Origin: Chitinophagaceae bacterium
GTDB lineage: Bacteria; Bacteroidota; Bacteroidia; Chitinophagales; Chitinophagaceae
Length of the DNA: 58,727 nucleotides
NCBI GenBank assembly: GCA_021151685.1
Contig: JAGKWS010000010.1
Location: 1-58,727 of the forward strand
Direction: 5' to 3'
Shown here: piece by piece, positions 16,501 through 23,477 of the stretch
Layout: each line of letters starts with the position of its first letter
How positions within the stretch are numbered: the first letter of the stretch is position 1
The notes under the pieces: model-generated
The model's input: the letters and a program-made list of their open reading frames with translations, nothing else
The model's database searches: none
Told to the model about the DNA's origin: nothing
Position numbers and translations under genes: made by a program

Positions 16501-17097
16501 ATGCCTGTAGAGAAACCTCTGATATATGAACCCGGTATCTACTTCCTTACGTTTACCAAATACAAGTGGTTACCACTTTTCGATATCACCAATTCCTACA
16601 ACCTTGTTTACAAATGGTTTGATGTATTGAAAAAGAAAGGACATCACATCATTGCTTATGTAATTATGCCCAACCATGTGCATACACTTGTTGGCTTTGT
16701 GCCCACCAAGCAAAGTATTAATACCATAGTAGGCAATGGTAAACGTTTTATGGCATACGACATAGTAGCCCGATTGAAAGAACAAAACAAAACAGCATTG
16801 TTGACAACACTTACAGGAGGTGTTAGTATATCCGACCAGCGAAGAGGGAAATTGCAAGAAGTGTTTGAATCTTCTTTTGATGCTAAGTTGTGTCACTCCT
16901 ACAAGTTCATTAATCAGAAAATCTCTTACATTCATGGAAACCCGGTAAGTAAAAAGTGGATGCTTGTAAATCATGAGCGAGATTATGTGCATTGTTCTGC
17001 CCAATACTACGAAACCGGGCAACAAGGAGTATATGAGGTGATGCATTGCCAAGATAGTATAGAAGTACACTGGTATGGCAAATATCCATTGATATGA
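16501..17097 (+). CDS. REP-associated tyrosine transposase (RAYT, Y1/HUH family)
   Basis: 198 residues. HUH metal-binding motif MPNHVHTLVG (H59, H61) and the RAYT C-terminal block FINQKISYIHGNPVS, in which Y143 is the likely nucleophile, followed by DYVHCSAQYY. Such enzymes nick single-stranded DNA at REP hairpins, to which they become covalently linked. Length and motif order are intact, so the gene may be active. The usual FWQxxxH segment is altered (here EVFESSFDAK). The gene is enclosed by two inverted REP-like palindromes about 80 bp upstream and 30 bp downstream, and has no IS terminal inverted repeats. It may be a single-copy domesticated element that spreads REP sequences in this genome. 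Confidence 0.9.
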   Translation: MPVEKPLIYEPGIYFLTFTKYKWLPLFDITNSYNLVYKWFDVLKKKGHHIIAYVIMPNHVHTLVGFVPTKQSINTIVGNGKRFMAYDIVARLKEQNKTALLTTLTGGVSISDQRRGKLQEVFESSFDAKLCHSYKFINQKISYIHGNPVSKKWMLVNHERDYVHCSAQYYETGQQGVYEVMHCQDSIEVHWYGKYPLI

Positions 17098-17127
17098 ACA
17101 GCTATATGTTTCAGACCTCTGATTGCC

Positions 17128-17153
17128 GCCGTGTCCTCTTCGAGAGACACGGC
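17128..17153 (-). repeat. REP-like palindrome, right copy (inverted)
   Basis: Hairpin GCCGTGTCCTCT-TCG-AGAGACACGGC. Its reverse complement matches the left copy, including the GGCGG-x-AATCAG tail, with one A/T pair swapped on both arms so that the stem is kept. Confidence 0.8.
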
Positions 17154-17215
17154 AGAGACAGTCTTTTACCACCTATGCCCAATAAACCCTACTTTAGCTC
17201 CCCACATACGCAACT

Positions 17216-17776
17216 ATGACATTTACCCAATATTTGGCCACCATCATTCATGTATCCCCCACATTGCAAGCGCATATAGAGGGTATTACCCGCAGGCGCA
17301 CTGTAGACAAGGGCCGCTACCTGCTGCGGGCGGGCGAGTGCTGTACCGACATTACCTTTGTAGAGACAGGACTGGTACGTGGTTTCTGGATAGATGGCGA
17401 TAAGGAAATAACCACATGGATGGCTATAGACGGCCAGTTTGCCTCCAGCTTTTTGTCATTTGTTACCCGCACACCATCTGCCGAGAGTATTGTGGCCATA
17501 GAACCCTCTGTAGTAGTGCAGCTATCGTACCACGATGTGCAGCAACTCTATCTCCGCTTCCCCGAAACCGAACGTATGGGCCGCCTTATTACCGAAAACT
17601 ATTACATACGTCTCGACAGTCGTTTTCAGGGTATACAGTTCAAGACTGCCCGCGAGCGGTACCAGCAGCTCTTAGACACCAACCCCGAATTGGTGCAACG
17701 TGCCCCACTGGGTTACATAGCATCGTGGCTGGGCATCACTCAAGAGACCCTCAGCCGCATACGGGGCAAGTACTGA
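17216..17776 (+). CDS. Crp/Fnr-family transcriptional regulator
   Basis: 186 residues. Residues 20-115 form a cyclic-nucleotide-binding-type beta-barrel (VDKGRYLLRAGE, then DITFVETGLVRGFW); the C-terminus has a helix-turn-helix (APLGYIASWLGITQETLSRIR). In Bacteroidota these short Crp-like proteins usually lack the full cAMP phosphate-binding cassette, and the RxS motif of E. coli Crp is not evident here. Target genes unknown; the divergently arranged membrane/ABC pair ends convergently 12 bp away and is the nearest candidate. No iron-sulfur cysteine cluster of the Fnr type is present. Confidence 0.88.
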   Translation: MTFTQYLATIIHVSPTLQAHIEGITRRRTVDKGRYLLRAGECCTDITFVETGLVRGFWIDGDKEITTWMAIDGQFASSFLSFVTRTPSAESIVAIEPSVVVQLSYHDVQQLYLRFPETERMGRLITENYYIRLDSRFQGIQFKTARERYQQLLDTNPELVQRAPLGYIASWLGITQETLSRIRGKY

Positions 17777-17788
17777 TGCGCAAGCACA

Positions 17789-18877
17789 CTATGGCAACTC
17801 GTACTGCCGGTACCGGGCGTAGAATATGGCTACCATAGCCACACTTTCTACTATGCACAGCAGCCACAGATTGAAGGAGGCCAGAAACAGCAGTGTTACA
17901 AAAAACAATCCCAATACCACCAGCGTATACCTGTCTACCGTCATGCCGGGCAGGTATAGCAGGGCACTGTACAGCATGGTTTGCGAAATAGCTACCGCAT
18001 ACAAGGCTGCTATCATACCGGCAGGCAGGGCATGCCGCCCGTTTAGCGAAAGGAACAAAAACTCGGGTAGGTAAATAACCGCAAACGTAAACACGCCCGT
18101 CAGCAATAATTGAGCCCTGTTGATGGGCAGGTTGTTTACAAACCGCAACCGTATGGCCGCAAACTGCACAAAATATACCGGTAGCAGTGCGTGGGCCGAT
18201 ATGAGAAACATCATCAGCACCGCTACCGATTCTTTATTGATGTCATCGGTATTGGCGGCCACCATACCTTGCAGCAGCAATACCGATAGGGCCTTCAACC
18301 CTATAAAAGTACCCTTGCGCATATGCAGGGCATAGTGCAGCAGAAATGTAACAGGTCTTTTACGCATTCCCTGCAGCAGGGTGGGCATCCTTACCGGTTG
18401 GTGCCGCCATGTATTGTTGGTGGTATAGGTACATAGCAGGGCCGGGGTTGTTAGCAGCACTATCTGCACCATTGCAAATAGTATGGCAAGCCCATAATGA
18501 TGGGCGTGCATGCCCAGTGCCACTGTTACCGCCCCATATAGCAATGTGGGCATCATCAGTTGCACATGTACCGTTAGCCACAAGCTATAGTGCCGCCACC
18601 ACGGCAGGGCTTGCATATGGTACAGATAGCTATTGGCAGGGTTGCGCAGCTCGCTGTGGCAATACAGCAGGCACTTGCCTGCATACGCAAACCACAGCAC
18701 CACAGCACCTGCCAGAAACATCCCATCGGCGGTTATCTGCATCATCAGAAACCGGTGCATGTCCACCACGGCATTAGCTGGCAACAGCCCGAATAGTAGC
18801 AACAACAGCACAAGGAAGAAGCCCGCATTGATGCGGTAGTACTGAGTTACAATAGCCTTTGATAAAATGCCGTTCAT
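17789..18877 (-). CDS. Polytopic membrane protein, ABC-exporter permease partner
   Basis: 362 residues with about nine or ten hydrophobic segments, no large soluble domain and no signal peptide. The sequence matches no named transporter family that I recognise, but its ATG overlaps the stop of an ABC ATPase by four bases, so it is probably the permease of a two-gene exporter similar to ABC-2 permeases. Substrate unknown. The strong Met/Leu/Ala bias and the basic loop RMPTLLQGMRKRP are consistent with an inner-membrane protein. Confidence 0.7.
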   Translation of the reverse strand: MNGILSKAIVTQYYRINAGFFLVLLLLLFGLLPANAVVDMHRFLMMQITADGMFLAGAVVLWFAYAGKCLLYCHSELRNPANSYLYHMQALPWWRHYSLWLTVHVQLMMPTLLYGAVTVALGMHAHHYGLAILFAMVQIVLLTTPALLCTYTTNNTWRHQPVRMPTLLQGMRKRPVTFLLHYALHMRKGTFIGLKALSVLLLQGMVAANTDDINKESVAVLMMFLISAHALLPVYFVQFAAIRLRFVNNLPINRAQLLLTGVFTFAVIYLPEFLFLSLNGRHALPAGMIAALYAVAISQTMLYSALLYLPGMTVDRYTLVVLGLFFVTLLFLASFNLWLLCIVESVAMVAIFYARYRQYELP

Positions 18878-19497
18878 GCAGGTTCTATAGTTCGGTTCCT
18901 GATGAATAGTTGTTGTACTGTTATGCCCTCGGGTTGCAACTCCTGATGCGAGGAAATAATGAACGAGACCCCATTGGTGGCATACCGGGTTACGATGCCC
19001 TGTAGTATGGCTACCGCCTGCACGTCCAGCGTTATCAGGGGCTCATCCAGCAACACCAGTTTGGGCTGGCCCAGCAGCCCCAGTACCAGCGATAGCTTCT
19101 TGGCCATACCACTGCTGTAGGTGTTTATGCGGTTGCCGCAGTAGGCATCTACCCCCATTGCTACACACAGGTCGTTGGCTTGTGTTTCGGGGGCACTTTT
19201 ACTTTCGGCCACAAAAGATATGAGGTCGTTCCCGGTGAGAAATCCCGGATACAATGGTTCCGCCTCGGCATAGTTTACTATGCTGGTGTACTGCATGCGC
19301 TGCTTGCGTATATCCACACCATCCACCGTCACCCTGCCTTCATAGGGTATCAACCCGGCCACAGACCGCATCAGGGTCGATTTTCCTGCACCATTTTCGC
19401 CCCGCAGCCAGTACACACCCGGCAACAGTTGCAGGTGGTCTATGGCTACAATGTCTGTTTCTTCGTATCGTTTGCGAAAATGGTCAAAAACAATCAT
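18874..19497 (-). CDS. ABC transporter ATP-binding protein
   Basis: 207 residues from the ATG at 19497 (a further upstream start would add a hydrophobic stretch foreign to the family). Walker A GENGAGKST, Q-loop region, signature motif YSSGMAKKLS (variant of LSGGQ), Walker B LVLLDEPL and a switch histidine in ISSHQEL are present in order. It energises the overlapping membrane protein. The short length resembles ATPases of ABC-2-type exporters of antibiotics or lantibiotics, but the substrate is unknown. A TACATTTG promoter box precedes it. Confidence 0.93.
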   Translation of the reverse strand: MIVFDHFRKRYEETDIVAIDHLQLLPGVYWLRGENGAGKSTLMRSVAGLIPYEGRVTVDGVDIRKQRMQYTSIVNYAEAEPLYPGFLTGNDLISFVAESKSAPETQANDLCVAMGVDAYCGNRINTYSSGMAKKLSLVLGLLGQPKLVLLDEPLITLDVQAVAILQGIVTRYATNGVSFIISSHQELQPEGITVQQLFIRNRTIEPA

Positions 19498-19522
19498 GAC
19501 AATAACGGCTACATGCCTATGG

Positions 19523-19530
19523 CAAATGTA
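19523..19530 (-). promoter_or_regulatory. TACATTTG -7 box of the ABC exporter pair
   Basis: TAnnTTTG match on the minus strand, 25 bases before the ATG at 19497. Confidence 0.55.
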
Positions 19531-19538
19531 TATAACCA

Positions 19539-19591
19539 CACCAGCCGCAGATGATAATGTTCTGTTATAAAACACATCTCTGCGGCTGGTG
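19539..19591 (-). terminator. long-stem hairpin downstream of the 718-residue protein gene
   Basis: Perfect 13-bp arms CACCAGCCGCAGA / TCTGCGGCTGGTG (19539-19551, 19579-19591) with a 27-base loop, 24 bases after the stop. No long T-tract, so it may act as an RNA-stabilising or Rho-related end. Confidence 0.6.
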
Positions 19592-19615
19592 CATACAGTT
19601 ATAAATTACTGGTTA

Positions 19616-21772
19616 TCAAAAAGGCCAGCCTATTACGTGAAACTTGATAAGCAGATACAAAACCACACCCGCCAGTACCGATATCAGGAAGATAATGGGC
19701 AGTATGGGTTCCTTTTTCTTTTTGAATGGGTCGTTGATGCTTACCAGTGCCCCCGCAGGCAATTGCGCCAGTTGGGTCAGGTTTTTACCAAACTGAATAT
19801 TGATGGTCACGTCGGCATTGATTGCCCAGCCATTGGCATCCAGTATCGGTGCCAAATTGCGTTTGCGCAGCTTCATATAAGCCAGTATCATAGACGGGCC
19901 CGATATAATGAGCAACAACCCGGCTATGGCCAGTGGCATCTCCCACCACGGCAGTTTCAGGAAGCCACCCACTACCGATGCCAGTGCGGTGCCAATGGCC
20001 CCCAATGCCAGCCCTATGGCGGCGAAGATACCGGCAAACTTAGCTACATCAAACGGCGGTGGTGGTGGTGTATCTTTTTTGTCCTTGGTTTCGGCCACCT
20101 TGCCGGGCACATCTTCAATGCCCTTGTTCATGTCGGCCATCACCTTGTCATTTTGGTTAGAAGCCATTTTGTTGATATTCGACTCTATAAACGCAGCAGC
20201 CTTGCGGTAGGGCGAGAAAAATGCCTGCCTGATACTGATGGGGTTCTCTACAATGCGCACAATGGTAGCATCCCAGTCTTGTCCCTTACTGTCGTAGAAC
20301 AGGGCATTGCGGCCCACCACCAGGTTGTCTATATCGCCGTTGGTAAGGGCAGCCACTATGTTCATTTTGTTGCCATTGGCCTTGTTGCGGCACTCGCAGT
20401 ACAGCAGGTACATACCGCTGAACTGGGCCATGGCAGCCTGCCTTGCAAGATCGCTCACCTGCACACACAGGTCGCAGCTACGCTGGTCTATATACAACGT
20501 ACCCGCCTGAAAAATGGCCTTGCTGCCCGGTGTGTAAAAGTCGAAGAAGGTAACAAAGTTGCGTATCAGCTTGTACAGGTCCCGGTTATAGCGGGCCAGC
20601 TTGTTCACCATCATTATGTTGTTGGCTTCATGTGCTACGGCATTGTCCTGTGCTATCAGTGCGTCTATCTCGCTGCGGCCGGTACCGGCCAATATGGCGC
20701 GAACCCGTTCCAGTCCCAATCCTTCTACTTTGCCGCCTGCCTTTGCCGCCTGCCATGCAGCATATGGGGCAAATGTAGCAGCAAGGCTATTCCATTCAGC
20801 TTCGGTAATGTGGGCCTTGGCGCCAAACAAAGGCAATACCGTCAGTTGCTGAAATTGGCGAATTGCCCCTTCCCATGCCGGGTTTATGCCCGTGTGCAGG
20901 GGTAGGGGAGTACCCGCCTCTATACGTGCCAGTGGGTAGGTGGCTATTTCGCTCATAGCGGCCGACAAATCTCGGGCGGTAATCGTTTCTACCCTTGCAG
21001 TCTGTAGGTTCAGTACCTGTGTTGTCTGTGCATCAAAAGCTGCCAGCCTGCAGCGTATAAAGTAGTCGTCTACCTTAGCCTTAATGGCCAAAAAATTGGT
21101 ATAGGCTGCGGGGGTATTATCGCCCAGCGGTAGTATGGTTGTGGGTTGGTCTTGCTGTAGTTGGCACCAGTCGCTATACTTTTGGCATTCTTCAAAAAAA
21201 TCTTTTGCCAACCCTTCCGATATGCCATCCTTACCGCCACGGTCGCGCACGGAACCCACATGGGTCATTATATCCCGAATCAGTTTGTTGGTTTCCTCAT
21301 TGCTATCATCGTCCGATATGATGCCATCGCCATTGAATTTTGTATTGGCAAATATTCTGTCGGTATCGCCTGTTTCTTCCACTGTAAGGGTTGTAGCACT
21401 TTCTTTATCCAGCGTGCGCAATATCACTTTTGCCGACTCTAGCAGCAATTTACCTTCATCCGTTTTGTCGTTTATGGCATCCAGCGTCAGCTCATTTTGC
21501 TGTTTTATGATGGTGCCGGGGTCTTTCAGTACGGCTACTATCCAGTTTACGGCTGCTATTATCTCCGGCACATGTATCTGCCGGTCTTTGTCTGTATCTA
21601 TCAGCTCCAGTGTTTTCGGGTCTATTTCCAGCCCATCTATAGGGCAGCTTAGTGCCGTCCATAGCTTTGGGTCCAAGTCCTTCAAATGCACCAAATCGGC
21701 TGCTGTTTCTATTTTTACGCGTTTTACACCACCAATTGTGGCAAAATTCCATGTATGATTGTGATGATGCAT
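19616..21772 (-). CDS. Uncharacterised 718-residue protein with EF-hand-like loops and C-terminal membrane helices
   Basis: I do not recognise this family. The N-terminus is His-rich (MHHHNHTW) with no signal peptide. Residues 59-70 (DTDKDRQIHVPE) fit the EF-hand calcium loop DxDxDxxIxxxE except that Gly6 is Arg. A second, degenerate loop lies at about 145-156 (KFNGDGIISDDD) and an acidic DRGGKDGISEG at about 177-187. The centre is a long soluble region. A proline-rich linker (TPPPPPFDV, about residues 583-591) leads to two adjacent helices and a final helix (about residues 690-715), so the bulk probably faces the cytoplasm or a compartment edge. It is a single gene with a strong hairpin after it. 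Calcium binding is an inference from the loop; function unknown. Confidence 0.75.
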   Translation of the reverse strand: MHHHNHTWNFATIGGVKRVKIETAADLVHLKDLDPKLWTALSCPIDGLEIDPKTLELIDTDKDRQIHVPEIIAAVNWIVAVLKDPGTIIKQQNELTLDAINDKTDEGKLLLESAKVILRTLDKESATTLTVEETGDTDRIFANTKFNGDGIISDDDSNEETNKLIRDIMTHVGSVRDRGGKDGISEGLAKDFFEECQKYSDWCQLQQDQPTTILPLGDNTPAAYTNFLAIKAKVDDYFIRCRLAAFDAQTTQVLNLQTARVETITARDLSAAMSEIATYPLARIEAGTPLPLHTGINPAWEGAIRQFQQLTVLPLFGAKAHITEAEWNSLAATFAPYAAWQAAKAGGKVEGLGLERVRAILAGTGRSEIDALIAQDNAVAHEANNIMMVNKLARYNRDLYKLIRNFVTFFDFYTPGSKAIFQAGTLYIDQRSCDLCVQVSDLARQAAMAQFSGMYLLYCECRNKANGNKMNIVAALTNGDIDNLVVGRNALFYDSKGQDWDATIVRIVENPISIRQAFFSPYRKAAAFIESNINKMASNQNDKVMADMNKGIEDVPGKVAETKDKKDTPPPPPFDVAKFAGIFAAIGLALGAIGTALASVVGGFLKLPWWEMPLAIAGLLLIISGPSMILAYMKLRKRNLAPILDANGWAINADVTINIQFGKNLTQLAQLPAGALVSINDPFKKKKEPILPIIFLISVLAGVVLYLLIKFHVIGWPF

Positions 21773-21923
21773 GTGCTTGTGTTTTTGTATGTGTATAGAT
21801 GTGGAGAGTAAGCGATAACAAAATAATACTTTTTGGCCGCAAACAAGATGTTATTAACGCGTATTTTACGTCTTGTACAGGTATTTCAATTTTTCTTAGC
21901 CAGTACAAATTGCAGGCCCGTAC

Positions 21924-21960
21924 TAAAAAACGTAAGCCACAACAGGCGTTGTGGCTTACA
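21924..21960 (-). terminator. terminator of the PfkB kinase gene
   Basis: Perfect 12-bp stem GTAAGCCACAAC / GTTGTGGCTTAC (21932-21943, 21948-21959), followed on the minus strand by GTTTTTTAG. Confidence 0.93.
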
Positions 21961-21993
21961 GTATGCTTATTTTGTGTGATGGATTTTTAAATA

Positions 21994-22914
21994 TCAATCC
22001 CGTATTTCAAAGTTTGCCAAGCTGATAAACTCATTCACACGGGCGCGAATATCGTCGGCATTTATCTCTTTCAGGCGCACCGGTCCAAATTTCTCTACGC
22101 AGTACGATGCCATGGCCGAGCCAGCTATGATACCTGCCTTCATCGTTTCAAAAGATATATCGTTTACACGAGACAGGTAGCCTATGAAGCCTCCGGCAAA
22201 TGTATCGCCAGCACCAGTGGGGTCAAAAACATCTTCCAGTGGCAAGGCCGGTGCCGAGAATATTTGGTCGTTATAGAATAACAAGGCACCATGTTCCCCC
22301 TTCTTAATGATGATGTATTTGGGGCCCATTGCCTGTATTTTCTTCGCAGCCTTCACCAGCGAGTATTCGCCACTCAGTTGGCGTGCTTCGCTATCGTTCA
22401 CCATCAGTAGGTCTACACGGGTCAGTACCTTGCGCAGGTCATCCATGGCTATGTCCATCCAAAAGTTCATGGTGTCCATTATCACCAGTTTGGGGCGCAC
22501 TTTCAGTTGGTCCAGCACACTCATTTGCACGGCAGGTGCCAGGTTGCCCAGCATCACATAGTCGCAGTTCTGGTAGCTATCGGGCAGCTTGGGGTCAAAA
22601 CGGGCCAGTACGTTCAGGTCGGTCACCAGCGAGTCGCGGGTATTCATATCCATATGGTAGCGGCCACTCCAGAAGAAACTTTTCTCGTCTGGCACTATTT
22701 CCACACCTTCCATTGCCACACCACGGTCTTTCAGTGCATTCATTTCCTCTTCTGGAAAATCGCCACCTACTATAGATACCTGATATATGGGTTGGGTAAA
22801 GAAAGATGCCGCCCATGCAGCATACGTAGCAGAACCACCTATAATACGGTCTACCTTTCCAAATGGCGTTTCCAAAGCGTCGAACGCCATGGTGCCTACT
22901 ATCATCAACGACAT
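21994..22914 (-). CDS. PfkB-family carbohydrate/nucleoside kinase
   Basis: 306 residues from the ATG at 22914; a longer frame upstream reaches into the end of paaD and is not supported. The ribokinase fold is shown by IIGGSATYAAWAASFF near the N-terminus and DPTGAGDTFAGGFIGYL near the C-terminus (the GAGD anion hole and catalytic Asp). The start MSLMIVGTMAFDALETPFG closely resembles adenosine-kinase-like or sugar-kinase members of Bacteroidota. The substrate (ribose, fructose-1-P, adenosine) cannot be decided. It has its own TACATTTG box, with the ATG 62 bases from the paaD stop, and a strong terminator. Confidence 0.92.
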   Translation of the reverse strand: MSLMIVGTMAFDALETPFGKVDRIIGGSATYAAWAASFFTQPIYQVSIVGGDFPEEEMNALKDRGVAMEGVEIVPDEKSFFWSGRYHMDMNTRDSLVTDLNVLARFDPKLPDSYQNCDYVMLGNLAPAVQMSVLDQLKVRPKLVIMDTMNFWMDIAMDDLRKVLTRVDLLMVNDSEARQLSGEYSLVKAAKKIQAMGPKYIIIKKGEHGALLFYNDQIFSAPALPLEDVFDPTGAGDTFAGGFIGYLSRVNDISFETMKAGIIAGSAMASYCVEKFGPVRLKEINADDIRARVNEFISLANFEIRD

Positions 22915-22932
22915 AAAAGTAAAAATTTTGCG

Positions 22933-22940
22933 CAAATGTA
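22933..22940 (-). promoter_or_regulatory. TACATTTG -7 box of the PfkB kinase gene
   Basis: TAnnTTTG match on the minus strand, 18 bases before the ATG; it supports the start at 22914. Confidence 0.6.
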
Positions 22941-22976
22941 GTCCATACCTTGCAGTAATGGAAATGTACCTGTTGT

Positions 22977-23477
22977 TTAATGGCACTTAAAATGCTCAAA
23001 TGGTTCTTTGCAGCTCAGGCACTTATACAATGCCTTGCAAGATGTAGGCCCAAAACGGCTCACCATTTCGGTTTCGGTGCTGTTGCATCTTGGGCAGCTT
23101 ATTTCCTCTGTTTCAAACAAGTCCAGTGCTTCAAAAGATTTTCGGTTGGGTGGGGCTATACCATACTCCTTCAGTTTTCGTTTGCCTTCTTCGGTCATCC
23201 AGTCTGTTGTCCATGCCGGGTGTATTTGTTGCACCACATGCACCTGCCCTATGCCACGGTTGCTCAGTGCCATCCGCACACCTAATGCTATTACATCCAT
23301 AGCCGGGCAACCGCTATAAGTGGGGGTTATTGTTACCGTTACAGTTGGGTTATCTGCTCCTTCTATCTGCACATTGCGTACTATGCCCAGGTCCAGTATG
23401 GTTAGCGCAGGTACTTCGGGGTCGGTCACCTCGCCAAGCCATGTGTATACTTGTTCTCTCGTCATCATCTCACTCAC
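22977..23477 (-). CDS. paaD: Phenylacetyl-CoA epoxidase maturation subunit PaaD
   Basis: 166 residues. The N-terminal DUF59/MIP18 domain (VTDPEVPALTILDLGIVRNV, SGCPAMDVI) is joined to the PaaD-specific zinc-ribbon tail: CPRCNSTETEMVSRFGPTSCK, then CLSCKEPFEHFKCH. PaaD is thought to help assemble or insert metal in the PaaABC(E) epoxidase that activates phenylacetyl-CoA. No paaA, B, C or E gene is in the window. Instead the gene overlaps the upstream membrane glycosyltransferase gene by eight bases and precedes a PfkB kinase. It may be separated from its partners, or may serve a general iron-sulfur/metal assembly role. Confidence 0.93.
   Translation of the reverse strand: MSEMMTREQVYTWLGEVTDPEVPALTILDLGIVRNVQIEGADNPTVTVTITPTYSGCPAMDVIALGVRMALSNRGIGQVHVVQQIHPAWTTDWMTEEGKRKLKEYGIAPPNRKSFEALDLFETEEISCPRCNSTETEMVSRFGPTSCKALYKCLSCKEPFEHFKCH

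Noticed and set aside
19589..20905. 438-codon plus-strand frame antisense to the 718-residue protein
   Set aside because: No motif, odd composition (Gln/His/Tyr-rich); it mirrors the real gene on the other strand.
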